Assembly (NCBI GenBank): GCA_016209105.1
Contig: JACQWR010000005.1
Span: forward strand, 1-64,000
Reading direction: 5' to 3'
DNA from: Deltaproteobacteria bacterium
Lineage (GTDB): Bacteria; Desulfobacterota; Syntrophia; Syntrophales; JACQWR01
Length of the DNA stretch: 64,000 nt
Under the pieces are notes generated by a model, which worked only from the letters and a program-made list of their open reading frames with translations, had not been told where the DNA came from and searched no databases. Positions 8,140 through 16,749 of the stretch are shown piece after piece (the first letter of the stretch is position 1; each line of letters starts with the position of its first letter). A program made the translations under genes and the position numbers.

Positions 8140-10212
8140 ATGAAAGCAGAAAAAGAAACGTTCTTCAATCTGTATCGGCATGGTTTTATCAGGACAGCCG
8201 TATGCGTGCCGGAAGTCAAAGTCGCAGACACGATCTTTAATGCCGAAAATACGGTCAATCTCGCCCGTAAGGCGGCAAAAAATGGGGCCATTTTCGCCCT
8301 CTTTCCCGAACTGGGCCTGTCCGCCTATTCCAATGAAGACCTCTTCCACCAGGAGGCGCTTCTCAAAAGCACGCTCGATGCCGTAAGCTTTGTCGCCAAA
8401 GCAACGAAGGCGTTGAACCTGATTATCGTAGTCGGAGCCCCGCTCCAGATGAACGCCCGGCTCTTTAATTGCGGCATCGTGTTGTACCGCGGCATAATCA
8501 TCGGGATCGCCGTCAAATCCTACCTCCCCAACTACCGCGAATTCTACGAGGGACGCCAGTTCAGTTCGGCGGAAGAAAATCTGTCCCCGACGATTGATCT
8601 GTGCGGACAGAAAGATATCCCCTTCGGCGCCGATGTTGTTTTCGACGTGGCCACTATAAAGAATTTTCGGTTTTTCCTGGAAATATGCGAAGACGTCTGG
8701 GTCCCCATCCCGCCCTCGAGTTTTGCCTCCATGGCCGGAGCCACGGTAATCGGGAACCTGTCCGCATCCAATATCACGGTGGGCAAATCGGAATATCGTC
8801 ACAGTTTGGCCGCAAACCAGTCCGCGCGCTGCATATCGGCATACCTGTACGCGGCCGCCGGCCCCGGGGAATCAACAACAGATCTGGCCTGGGACGGCCA
8901 TGCCATGATCTACGAAAACGGCTGTCTCCTCGCCGAATCGGAACGGTTCTCACGGAAACCGCAGATCATCTATGCGGACCTGGATCTCGACCGCCTTGTC
9001 CAGGACCGGATGCGCATGACGAGCTTCCGGCAGAACGCCCGAACCCATAGAGAAAGCCTGATGCGGTTCAGAAACGTATCATTCTCCGTGGATCAGTTCG
9101 GGGGCAGATTTCTGCTGGAGCGGGAATATCCCCGTTTTCCCTACATCCCGGCGGATGCGAGTAAACGCGACCAGCGATGCTACGAAGCCTATAATATCCA
9201 GGTGCAGGGACTGGCCCAGAGGCTTACCGCATCGGGTGTCCGGAATGTGGTGATCGGAGTATCCGGGGGGCTTGATTCCACGCAGGCATTGATCGTATCC
9301 GCCCGGACTATGGATATTCTGGGGCTGCCGCGATCAAATGTAAAGGCCTATACCATGCCCGGCTTTGCCACGTCGGCCAGGACGTACAAAAACGCCACCC
9401 GACTTATGAAGTCCCTCGGTGTCGAAGCGAACGAGGTTGATATCAGAGCGGGATGCATGCAGATGTTCAAAGACATCGGGCACCCCTACGTAAAAGGGAA
9501 AAATCTCTATGACATTACCTTCGAAAATACCCAAGCCGGCGAGCGCGCGTCGCATCTGTTCCGCATCGCCAATATGCGGGATGCCCTCGTTGTCGGCACC
9601 GGCGACTTAAGCGAACTGGCCCTCGGCTGGTGCACCTACGGGGTCGGCGATCATATGTCCCACTATAATGTGAATGCCAGCGTGCCCAAAACCCTGATCA
9701 GCTATCTGATCCGCTGGGCTTCTGATTCCGGCCAATTCTCCCGCGAAACCTCGCGCATCATCCTCGACATTCTGGAAACGAGTATCAGCCCGGAACTTAT
9801 CCCCGGCAAAAAAGGCCGGCAACCGGCCCAGGAAACGGAATCCATCGTTGGTCCTTACGAACTCCAGGACTTCACCATGTTCTATATAACCCGGTTCGGC
9901 TACTTGCCTGCCAAAATAGCCTTCATGGCTTACTGCGCCTGGCACGACAAGGGAAAGGGCCAGTGGCCTGATATTCCGCAAGAGAAGCGGCGTTCCTATG
10001 GCATCGGGGAAATCAAACACTGGCTTGGGGTATTTTTGTACCGTTTCTTCAAGGTAAGCCAGTACAAGAGGTCCTGCGCGCCCAATGGTCCGAAGGTGGG
10101 TTCAGGAGGCTCCCTCTCCCCCCGCGGCGATTACCGGGCGCCCAGTGACAGCGAAGCCACGGTATGGCTGGAAAATATGAAAGAGATACCGGGTGAGGAT
10201 AAAAAAGAATGA
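8140..10212 (+). CDS. nadE: Glutamine-dependent NAD+ synthetase
   Basis: The 690-residue product has two parts. Residues 1 to about 300 form a nitrilase-type glutaminase with Glu57 (FPELGLSAYSNEDLF) and the nucleophile Cys183 in LEICEDVWVPIPPS. The C-terminal ammonia-dependent synthetase carries the PP-loop VSGGLDSTQAL near residue 373. Length matches the long bacterial NadE type (about 680). It amidates deamido-NAD+ to NAD+ using glutamine and ATP, the last step of NAD synthesis. It lies between folE2 and a small zinc-ribbon gene whose ATG overlaps its stop. Confidence 0.95.
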   Translation: MKAEKETFFNLYRHGFIRTAVCVPEVKVADTIFNAENTVNLARKAAKNGAIFALFPELGLSAYSNEDLFHQEALLKSTLDAVSFVAKATKALNLIIVVGAPLQMNARLFNCGIVLYRGIIIGIAVKSYLPNYREFYEGRQFSSAEENLSPTIDLCGQKDIPFGADVVFDVATIKNFRFFLEICEDVWVPIPPSSFASMAGATVIGNLSASNITVGKSEYRHSLAANQSARCISAYLYAAAGPGESTTDLAWDGHAMIYENGCLLAESERFSRKPQIIYADLDLDRLVQDRMRMTSFRQNARTHRESLMRFRNVSFSVDQFGGRFLLEREYPRFPYIPADASKRDQRCYEAYNIQVQGLAQRLTASGVRNVVIGVSGGLDSTQALIVSARTMDILGLPRSNVKAYTMPGFATSARTYKNATRLMKSLGVEANEVDIRAGCMQMFKDIGHPYVKGKNLYDITFENTQAGERASHLFRIANMRDALVVGTGDLSELALGWCTYGVGDHMSHYNVNASVPKTLISYLIRWASDSGQFSRETSRIILDILETSISPELIPGKKGRQPAQETESIVGPYELQDFTMFYITRFGYLPAKIAFMAYCAWHDKGKGQWPDIPQEKRRSYGIGEIKHWLGVFLYRFFKVSQYKRSCAPNGPKVGSGGSLSPRGDYRAPSDSEATVWLENMKEIPGEDKKE

Positions 10213-10409
10213 ACAGGGGACATTACCGTGATTTTGATGCCACGGAGCTTTTCTGCCCCCGGTGCAAAAAGGCGGTGCCGGTGAGGAAAAAACTCCTTCT
10301 CATTCTGAGCAACGGGGAAAAGTATGACTACCGTTGCGTGTTTTGCGGAACATCCGTGGGAGACAAAATGGTAAACCAGAAAGAGGGGGGCACGATCATC
10401 ACCCGGTGA
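10209..10409 (+). CDS. Small zinc-ribbon protein
   Basis: A 66-residue protein with two Cys pairs, CPRCKK near residue 17 and CVFCGTS near residue 46, separated by a basic and hydrophobic stretch. This is a rubredoxin-like/zinc-ribbon arrangement. Its ATG overlaps the nadE stop (ATGA), so it is the last gene of that operon. Function unknown. The minus-strand HNH gene converges from the other side after 143 bases without a clear terminator. Confidence 0.6.
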   Translation: MNRGHYRDFDATELFCPRCKKAVPVRKKLLLILSNGEKYDYRCVFCGTSVGDKMVNQKEGGTIITR

Positions 10410-10552
10410 TTTTTGAGCGAAGACCGCCTAAGCACTAAACGCTTGCGATCAGACGTTTACGTTTGTATGGATTTTTGTGTTGCCTGAATTTTGAATTTGT
10501 ATACCAATGATGGCTTTTTCTCTCCCTCAAAGATTATTTCAATTTGATTTTC

Positions 10553-11032
10553 TTATTTACCGGGTTCCCGCTTCTTCCCCTCCAGGGCCTTTTTCAATTT
10601 CTCTCCCAGGCTCCCCAATCCCGAAGGGCCATTTCCGCCGTTTTGTTCATCATAGACGACGGCGATCTCCCTCCCCGCAGAGGCGCCATCCAGGTAGTCT
10701 CCCAGGATGCCCCGGCTGTGGACGTCCTCATGGCAATATGCGCAGAGGTTTTCCCAGTTGCTCCCATCGGGAGGATTGTTGAAGTGGTTGCCGTCCTTAT
10801 GATGGACGGTAAGCAGCTGCCTGTGGGCCGCATCGAATTCCCGCCCGCAGCGCGCGCATACAGACCCATGAAGGGCCAGGGATCGCTCACGGTAGTCTTC
10901 CCCGGGCGGTTTTTGCTGTCCCTGTTTTAACTCCCGGACAACCTCTTCCGGGGATTTAGTTCCCCCGCCTCCGCCTTTTGCGGGAATCTTGAAAACGCGG
11001 CCGCCCCGGCTGCCGTAGGTTACCTTTGACAC
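10553..11032 (-). CDS. HNH endonuclease-like protein (YajD type)
   Basis: A 159-residue protein. The C-terminal half holds an HNH/zinc-finger domain: CARCGREF, then LTVHHKDGNHFNN and NWENLCAYCHEDVH, with two CxxC pairs binding structural zinc and the HH..N..H residues forming the beta-beta-alpha metal active site. The N-terminus is Gly-rich and basic. Its size and pattern resemble E. coli YajD and other small stand-alone HNH proteins of unknown role; no phage genes are nearby, so it is not obviously a phage or homing nuclease. The predicted GTG start follows GGAGAG at about 9 bases. Confidence 0.75.
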   Translation of the reverse strand: MSKVTYGSRGGRVFKIPAKGGGGGTKSPEEVVRELKQGQQKPPGEDYRERSLALHGSVCARCGREFDAAHRQLLTVHHKDGNHFNNPPDGSNWENLCAYCHEDVHSRGILGDYLDGASAGREIAVVYDEQNGGNGPSGLGSLGEKLKKALEGKKREPGK

Positions 11033-11087
11033 TGACCATCTCTCTCCATAGGTTGAAACACGCGCCCCAAGAAAATCAGGTTCCTTT

Positions 11088-11468
11088 TTAACGGCGGGAG
11101 CGGAAAACTTCGAAAAAAACGCACGCGCCTTTAACCGCGGCAGTCATTACCCGTACAGCGCGGAAAAGCGGCCCGCCGCCCGTCCGCATGCTATCGCCAT
11201 CTCCATCCATTCCCAGCGCCTGTCTCACTCTCCCGACAGTCAGGGCCAGATCATCAATCTGCCGGTTCACCGTGAACGTCGCTCGGTTGATATTTGCCGT
11301 GATTTCTTCCAAATTTTTCATGATAACCGGCAGACTCTGATTGAGGGTCTCCAGTGTTAATGCCAGGTTTCTGGCAGTCTTCCGGATCTGGATAAGAAAC
11401 GGGATTGCAAAAGCTGCAAGCACGAGAAACACGACAGCAATAACGATAAAAATAATCTCCAGAGACAT
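11088..11468 (-). CDS. DUF948-family membrane protein
   Basis: A 126-residue protein with one N-terminal membrane helix (about residues 4-26), then an amphipathic stretch (TARNLALTLETLNQSLPVIM, ITANINRATFTVNRQIDDL) typical of DUF948. Members are bitopic envelope proteins, often general-stress related. It follows the YtxH-type gene by about 30 bases on the same strand, a pairing seen in other bacteria, so the two are probably co-transcribed. Function not established. Confidence 0.75.
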   Translation of the reverse strand: MSLEIIFIVIAVVFLVLAAFAIPFLIQIRKTARNLALTLETLNQSLPVIMKNLEEITANINRATFTVNRQIDDLALTVGRVRQALGMDGDGDSMRTGGGPLFRAVRVMTAAVKGACVFFEVFRSRR

Positions 11469-11498
11469 GGAGCCGCTCCTTCTTTCAAGTGGACTCGG

Positions 11499-11879
11499 TT
11501 AGGTGATCTTTTCCTTTTCCTCCCGGTAGGCCTCGACGCCGGCATCAATGGCCTTTTTCAGACGGTTCTTGCTGTCCTGGAAAGCTTCCCTCCCCTGTGA
11601 TGCCAGTTTGCCGACCTTGGCTTCCGTTTCCTCCACCTTTTCCCGGGCAGATGTTTCCAACCCTTTTAAACGATCAACAGCAGCCTCATAGGCCTTCTTG
11701 CTCTTTTCCAGCGCCAGCTCGTATTCTTCCTTCGCTTTTGTCACCAGTTCATCGGCCTTTCTGGCAATATCTTCCCGCGTTTCTTTTCCGCTCTTGGGAG
11801 CAAAAAGGATACCCGCAACGGCGCCTATTATTCCCCCGATGAGCAAACCCTTTAAAAAATCTCCGTTTTTATCAGTCAT
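11499..11879 (-). CDS. YtxH-domain envelope/stress protein
   Basis: A 126-residue protein starting MTDKNGDFLKGLLIGGIIGA, a single Gly-rich membrane segment, followed by LFAPKSGKETRE, the YtxH signature, and a long charged coiled coil to the C-terminus. YtxH proteins are small stress-associated membrane proteins of unknown biochemical role. The ATG at 11879 is preceded by AGGAGG at 7 bases; further upstream in-frame codons lack such a site. It is upstream partner of the DUF948 gene. Confidence 0.8.
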   Translation of the reverse strand: MTDKNGDFLKGLLIGGIIGAVAGILFAPKSGKETREDIARKADELVTKAKEEYELALEKSKKAYEAAVDRLKGLETSAREKVEETEAKVGKLASQGREAFQDSKNRLKKAIDAGVEAYREEKEKIT

Positions 11880-12178
11880 AGTCCATCCTCCTGTTGTTTT
11901 TCCACCTCTCCACGCTATGCGGCACAACCACGCATATCGCGGGCACTTTTTTCCTCTGTCTGATCCCCCGCATTTTACTCAAGGAGAGACCTCATGCTGA
12001 ACGGCGCCATTCCCTTAACGATCAAAGATTCCCCGCAGCGTGCGTAAGGAGACATTCATCTGGCGGAAGCAGATTACCGTGTCAGGACAGGGAAAAGCCC
12101 CTACTCTCTTCGGGGAGTTGAACATAACGACAAACCTTCGCGGGTATTCTACCGCCGAAGGGGGGGGAAACGCAACAC
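11880..12178. other. Interval without a recognised gene
   Basis: Between the YtxH gene and the lipoprotein terminator there is no convincing coding frame, repeat or RNA structure. It presumably contains the minus-strand promoter for the YtxH-DUF948 pair. Confidence 0.4.
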
Positions 12179-12219
12179 AAAAAAAGACCGGGTATTCATC
12201 ACGTTGAATACCCGGTCTT
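12179..12219 (-). terminator. Rho-independent terminator after the lipoprotein gene
   Basis: A near-perfect inverted repeat (AAGACCGGGTATTCA ... TGAATACCCGGTCTT) with a short loop is followed on the minus strand by seven T residues. It lies about 30 bases past the lipoprotein stop codon. Confidence 0.85.
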
Positions 12220-12247
12220 CGTTTCCAATCTGTGTATTTTTCGGCTA

Positions 12248-12478
12248 CTACTTTGCTGCAGGCGCTGCTGGTGCAGGCGCTGCCGGAGCCGCAGGCGCTG
12301 CAGGCGCTGCCGGAGCCGCTTCAGTGCCAGGCGCCGGAGCCGGTGCTGCCGGTGCAGGTGCCGGGGTCTCTACGGCTGCCTCCGGTTTCGCTTCTTCTGC
12401 CTTTTTGCAGCCAACCACTGCAAAAGATAATGTTGCGAAGAAAAGCAGGGAAAGAATAATAGAAGATACCTTTTTCAT
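12248..12478 (-). CDS. Small Ala/Pro-rich lipoprotein
   Basis: A 76-residue product with a signal peptide MKKVSSIILSLLFFATLSF and a lipobox AVVGC, so Cys24 should be lipidated after SPase II cleavage. The mature part is KKAEEAKPEAAVE followed by low-complexity Ala/Pro repeats. The ATG is preceded by a full AAAGGAGGTGA. Such small lipoproteins are common in Desulfobacterota; function unknown. The repetitive tract makes this gene prone to length change and produces long spurious open frames on the opposite strand. Confidence 0.8.
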   Translation of the reverse strand: MKKVSSIILSLLFFATLSFAVVGCKKAEEAKPEAAVETPAPAPAAPAPAPGTEAAPAAPAAPAAPAAPAPAAPAAK

Positions 12479-12655
12479 CTTGTGTTCACCTCCTTTCAAT
12501 AATTTTCCATACATCGGGCGATACCTACTCGCCCAGCTTGAATTAGGGAGAAGATACGCTTTTTTTCCCCCTTGTCAAGAGAAATTTATTGTTATATACC
12601 CCACAGGGTAGCGGCATATACCCTCGATCACTTCACCGCACGTAGGAATACGCAA

Positions 12656-13069
12656 ATGGATGAGCAAACAAGAGAACGCAAAACAAAAGAAACAGCGGAG
12701 AAACTTTTCGGACGGGGCATCAAAATGCCCCCCCCCTACCTCCTCTGGAGAGAATTTGACAAGGACCTCGCCCGGGAATTTTCCAAGTTTATCACAGGCA
12801 ATCTCTATGCACGGACCGTTCTCACGTTATCGGAACGCCAAATGGTTGCCTGCGCCGCCCTGGCGGCAATCCGCGCCACCGATGAACTGAAGCTCCATGT
12901 CAATGCCGCCCTGAATGTGGGCTGCGACGCCCGGAAACTGGCGGAGAGTTTTTTCCAGATCGCCCCCTATACAGGGATGCCGGCAGTAAACGAAGCACTC
13001 GCCGTTTTGAAGGAAGTCCTGAAAGGACGCGGAGAATGGCCGGAGAAACAGACTGCCGGTACCCCGTAA
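12656..13069 (+). CDS. Carboxymuconolactone decarboxylase-family (AhpD-like) protein
   Basis: A 137-residue all-helical protein of the CMD family, with the central LTLSERQMVACAALAAIRATDELKLHVNAALNVGCDARKL region and a C-terminal AVNEALAVLKEVL helix. A Cys lies in the usual helix (MVACAA), but the AhpD CxxC peroxidatic pair is absent, so peroxidase activity is doubtful. Family members include decarboxylases and redox proteins; they often accompany aromatic catabolism genes. The ATG at 12656 has AGGA upstream. It is monocistronic here. Confidence 0.7.
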   Translation: MDEQTRERKTKETAEKLFGRGIKMPPPYLLWREFDKDLAREFSKFITGNLYARTVLTLSERQMVACAALAAIRATDELKLHVNAALNVGCDARKLAESFFQIAPYTGMPAVNEALAVLKEVLKGRGEWPEKQTAGTP

Positions 13070-13475
13070 CGTGACCGGATAGGAACGCATCGACCACACG
13101 CCCGCCCTTTCGCAGCCTGGCGTGAGAAGTGCGTTGCCGGTTCACCCTGCGAAATTCGGCGATCCACCGCAGATGGATTGCCTTGCACGGCGCTTCCGTA
13201 CAGATGCCGTGCGGTTCCTCGCCCGCGGGGCACGGCTTCCCGATAGGGAACCAACAATTTCATTCCGCCTTGAACCCGCCGCGACACGGGCTTAAGGCGG
13301 CCCCGGCCAGAAACCGGCCATCGTTTTGTTCCACCTTCACCGATTCTTTAGAGCGATCTTTTGTCAGCCGGCACAGCAGGCTCCCGGAAAGCGGCACCCT
13401 TGTGCGGCATTATCCCGTTTGGGTCAGTTTGGAACAGAAAGGTGACAGAACCATATCCAGCAGGGAGGAAAACAC
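13070..13475. other. Leader region before the AOR operon with a strong hairpin
   Basis: No gene is seen in about 400 bases. A hairpin at 13265-13300 pairs CCGCCTT with AAGGCGG and then CCCG with CGGG, followed by a second short GGCC...GGCC inverted repeat and a few T residues, so it may terminate or regulate. A molybdenum/tungsten-cofactor riboswitch would be plausible before an AOR operon, but the conserved pattern could not be recognised by eye. Confidence 0.4.
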
Positions 13476-14249
13476 GTGGAACTTAAAGACGAAGTTGCGA
13501 TTGTTACCGGAGGAGGTTTCGGCATCGGGGAAGCGGTCTGTCTGAAACTCGCCGCAGCAGGAGCGGCGGTAGGGATCGCCGACATAAACATCAAGAACGC
13601 CGAGCGGGTTGCAGGTCTGGTCACGACTGCCGGCGGGCGGGCGCTGGCCATGAAAGTTGATGTCATGAGCAGCGCGGAAATCAAAAACATGGTTCAGCAG
13701 GTGATGGACACGTTCGGCAGGGTGGATATCCTCGTAAACAACGTGGGTGTTTCTCCCAAGGGGCCAAAGGGGGAAGGCCTGCGGACTTGGCTTATTTCGG
13801 ACGAGGAATGGGATTTCACCATGCGCGTCAACCTGACCAGCGCATTCTACTGTTGCCGGGAAGTGATACCGCACATGATGAGTCGCAAGTCGGGCAAGAT
13901 CGTCCTGATGTCGTCGTCGGTGGGGAAACAGGGCGCCGGGGGCGGGACGGCCATAGCCCCGTACGGCGCGTCGAAGGCGGGGGTCATCAATCTCACCTTC
14001 ACCCTGGCCAGGGAACTGGCGTCTCAGAACATCCGCGTCAACTCCGTCAGCCCCGGTCTTGTGGAAGGAACGATGATGCGGGCCAGCGCCTCCCCCGAAT
14101 CCAACGAGAGAGCAGCACAAAAAATACCCCTGAAGCGCTTCGGAAAACCGGCGGAACTGGCGGAAGCCATCTATTTCCTCGTTTCCCCGGCATCGAGCTA
14201 CATTACGGGCGAGATTCTGGATTGTAATGGCGGCATGGTGATGGATTAG
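13476..14249 (+). CDS. SDR-family NAD(P)-dependent oxidoreductase
   Basis: A 257-residue classical short-chain dehydrogenase/reductase: cofactor loop TGGGFGIG (11-18), NNVGVS, catalytic Ser in MSSSVGKQ, and Tyr163/Lys167 in PYGASKAGV. The C-terminus has the usual FLVSPASSYITGEIL block. Closest general class is 3-oxoacyl-ACP reductase/cyclic alcohol dehydrogenase; substrate unknown. The GTG start has GGGAGGAA upstream. It is 30 bases before the AOR ferredoxin, so it may oxidise an alcohol to the aldehyde taken by AOR or act on the acid it makes (inference). Confidence 0.85.
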   Translation: MELKDEVAIVTGGGFGIGEAVCLKLAAAGAAVGIADINIKNAERVAGLVTTAGGRALAMKVDVMSSAEIKNMVQQVMDTFGRVDILVNNVGVSPKGPKGEGLRTWLISDEEWDFTMRVNLTSAFYCCREVIPHMMSRKSGKIVLMSSSVGKQGAGGGTAIAPYGASKAGVINLTFTLARELASQNIRVNSVSPGLVEGTMMRASASPESNERAAQKIPLKRFGKPAELAEAIYFLVSPASSYITGEILDCNGGMVMD

Positions 14250-14279
14250 CTTGAATAGGATGGCGGGAGGAAAAGTGGT

Positions 14280-14954
14280 ATGGCGGAGGGGGAAAAACTG
14301 AAAACAAAAACGTTGGTTCCCGGGGAAGGGAAGGCGGGGTGGGGCGCGGAGGACATGCCGAACCCGAGCGGAACGGCGCTGATCCAGGCGCGGTGGGAGC
14401 TGTGCATCGGCTGCGGGATCTGCGAGATCGCCTGTTCCGTTTTTCACCACGGGGTGATCAACCGGGAGCTGTCGCGGATCCGTGTCTACCGGTATCACCT
14501 GCCGCTTCCGAAATCGGTTCAGAACGTCTGCTGTCAGTGCTCGGAGCAGGAGCGGGAATGCGAGAAGGCCTGTCCCCTCGATCCGCCGGTGATCCACTAC
14601 GACAAGGGCGCGTTTCACATGGTGGTTGACGAGAAGCGGTGCCTGGGGGCGAAGTGCGGCAAGTGCCTGAAGGCGTGCCCGGCCGGGGTTCCCCGTTTTT
14701 ATCCTCCCGATCATAATTACGCCATGGTCTGCGACCTTTGCGAGCGCGAGGGGGTGAGAAAACCGCAGTGCGTGGAGGCGTGTCCGCATTTTGCGCTGGA
14801 GTTCATGGCGCCGCAGTTTCCGCAGCACCTCGAGCGGATCCATCCGGACGAGAAGGCCGAATACCTGTCCAAGCGGCTCTACCCGTTGCCGAAGGACAAG
14901 GTTCAGAGGGCGCCGGAGGACGTATGGGGGGGGACGCACGATGATGAAGTATAA
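14280..14954 (+). CDS. Four-cluster ferredoxin subunit of an AOR (AorA-like)
   Basis: A 224-residue protein rich in Cys, arranged as four [4Fe-4S] sites: CIGCGICEIAC; CCQCSEQERECEKACP; CLGAKCGKCLKACP; and CDLCEREGVRKPQCVEACP. This matches the polyferredoxin electron-transfer subunits of multi-subunit aldehyde oxidoreductases such as AorA of Aromatoleum, and also HycB-like ferredoxins. It overlaps the AOR start by 14 bases, which strongly suggests a complex. No AorC-like FAD subunit follows, so the electron acceptor is probably ferredoxin or an unlinked protein. Confidence 0.82.
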   Translation: MAEGEKLKTKTLVPGEGKAGWGAEDMPNPSGTALIQARWELCIGCGICEIACSVFHHGVINRELSRIRVYRYHLPLPKSVQNVCCQCSEQERECEKACPLDPPVIHYDKGAFHMVVDEKRCLGAKCGKCLKACPAGVPRFYPPDHNYAMVCDLCEREGVRKPQCVEACPHFALEFMAPQFPQHLERIHPDEKAEYLSKRLYPLPKDKVQRAPEDVWGGTHDDEV

Positions 14955-16725
14955 CCTGCTGGAGATCAACCTGAGCACGGGGGTAAAGACGGTCCACGAC
15001 GTGAGCGCGGACATGCGGAAGTTTCTCGGGGGGCGGGGCATGGGCGCGAAGCTCATGTGGGACCGGGTGCCGAAGGATGCCGATCCGCTCGGTCCGGAGA
15101 ACATCCTGTATTTCGGGCTCGGTCCGCTGACAGGGTTCCTGGGTTCGATCGTGAACGTAAGCGCGAGATCGCCGCTCACGCTCGGGGCCGGGACGTCCAA
15201 CATGAACGGTCATTTCGGGGTGGAGCTGATCTATGCGGGATACAACGGAGGTCTTCTGCTCACCGGCAGGGCGGAGAAGCCTTCCTATATTTACATCAAG
15301 AACGGCACGGTGGAAATCAGGGACGCATCGCACCTCTGGGGCAGATACAACGTGTCCGCGCAGCAGACCCTGCGGGAGGAACTGCACAAGGAGCTGGACG
15401 ACCGGAATTTCCGGGTTCTCTCCATCGGTCCGGCGGGCGAGCACCTGGTGCGGAACGCGGGGATCAGCCACGATTTCTACCACCACGCGGCGCGGATGGG
15501 GATGGGAGCGGTGATGGGCTCCAAGAACATCAAGGCGATCGCGGTTCGCGGGACGTCTCCGCCAGCCTATCACGATCCGGCGGGCCTGCTGGCACTGCTC
15601 ACCCGTTATTACCACGAGGCGCGTCTGAAAAAGGCCCAGGACCGGCGGTGGGGGCACAACATCTCGATTGCTCGCCGGTACTACAACACGACCGAGGGGA
15701 TCAAGAACAAGCAGCTGGGCTGGGATCCGATCTGCGACAAGACGAATTCGCTGATCCTGGAGCAGCAGTACAAGGTCTGGAACGACGGGTGCAACCTCTG
15801 CCACATCGGCTGCAAGGTGCCCTCGATGCGGCGTGACGCGCCGCTGGGTCCGACCGTGGCGGAACTACGGCACGACAATGTGGGGGGATGGGATGCAAAC
15901 GTCCTGTTGCCCGGATTCGACGTGCAGGTTTACTTGAGCTCGCTGCTGGATGAGTTGGGTATGGACAATGAGGATGTTTCGGGCGTGGTAGCCTGGGTTA
16001 TGGAGTGCTACGAGCGCGGCCTGATCAGCCGTGCGGAACTGGACGGTCTTGACCTCACCTGGGGGAACCTGGAGGCGATCTGCAGGCTGGTCCTGAAGAT
16101 CGCGCGCCGTGAGGGCATCGGCGCCATCCTGGCCGAGGGGCTGAAGCTGGCGCCTCCGAAGATCGGGCGCGGTACGGAGAAATACGCCATGACGGGCAAG
16201 GGGGTTGCGATCACCTCGTACGAACCGCGGGGCAACATCCAGGAGGCGGTTGATCTGGTCGTGGTTCCCGTTGGCGAGCTGCACGGGGCCCGGGGCGCGG
16301 CACGCTGGATGTCCTGTGACGCACTGACCATCTGCGCCTTCCTGATCCGGCCGCTGCACGCCGTCTTCGGCTGGGACACCTTCGCCGTTTCGTTCCTGCG
16401 CGCGGCAACGGGCTGGGACGTGGACGAAGGGGAATGGAAGGAGATGGTGCAGCGGATGCGGTTCATGGAGCGCTGCAACTGCATCCGGGAGGGATACGTG
16501 CCGGAGCGGGACGACGTGCTGCCCGACCGGTTCTTCGAGGAAACGATCTACTCCAAATACGGAGAGCCCAAAGTCCTGAACCGCGATGAATTCCTGGAAC
16601 TGCGGAAAAAGACCTATCTGTCCTATGAACTGACGCCGGAGGGAATCCCCCCGCGGGAAACGCTCAAGAGGCTGGACATGGATTTTGTTGTGCCTCAAAT
16701 GGAGAAACAGCTTGGCACATGGTGA
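14941..16725 (+). CDS. Tungsten-type aldehyde ferredoxin oxidoreductase
   Basis: A 594-residue member of the AOR family. N-terminal domain: FLGGRGMGAKLMWDRVP, NVSARSPLT and GHFGVELIYAGYNG, the usual bis-tungstopterin-binding region. Cys284, Cys287 and Cys291 (DGCNLCHIGC) with Cys465 (SCDALTIC) correspond to the four ligands of the [4Fe-4S] cluster in Pyrococcus AOR. The family oxidises aldehydes to acids with ferredoxin or reduces acids in the reverse direction; the AOR-like BamB of benzoyl-CoA reductase also belongs here, but the other Bam subunits are absent. Start chosen at the ATG-ATG overlapping the ferredoxin stop; the frame is open further upstream within that gene. Confidence 0.87.
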   Translation: MMKYNLLEINLSTGVKTVHDVSADMRKFLGGRGMGAKLMWDRVPKDADPLGPENILYFGLGPLTGFLGSIVNVSARSPLTLGAGTSNMNGHFGVELIYAGYNGGLLLTGRAEKPSYIYIKNGTVEIRDASHLWGRYNVSAQQTLREELHKELDDRNFRVLSIGPAGEHLVRNAGISHDFYHHAARMGMGAVMGSKNIKAIAVRGTSPPAYHDPAGLLALLTRYYHEARLKKAQDRRWGHNISIARRYYNTTEGIKNKQLGWDPICDKTNSLILEQQYKVWNDGCNLCHIGCKVPSMRRDAPLGPTVAELRHDNVGGWDANVLLPGFDVQVYLSSLLDELGMDNEDVSGVVAWVMECYERGLISRAELDGLDLTWGNLEAICRLVLKIARREGIGAILAEGLKLAPPKIGRGTEKYAMTGKGVAITSYEPRGNIQEAVDLVVVPVGELHGARGAARWMSCDALTICAFLIRPLHAVFGWDTFAVSFLRAATGWDVDEGEWKEMVQRMRFMERCNCIREGYVPERDDVLPDRFFEETIYSKYGEPKVLNRDEFLELRKKTYLSYELTPEGIPPRETLKRLDMDFVVPQMEKQLGTW

Positions 16726-16749
16726 CGATTGCAACGCCGGGAGGAAAAG

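Noticed and set aside
12204-12611. Ala/Gly-rich plus-strand frames opposite the lipoprotein
   Set aside because: They mirror the low-complexity Ala/Pro tract; the minus-strand frame has a perfect ribosome site, signal peptide and lipobox.
13070-13475. Sigma-54 promoter before the SDR-AOR operon
   Set aside because: A GGCAC...TGC match near 13395 has the wrong GG-GC spacing for a -24/-12 element.
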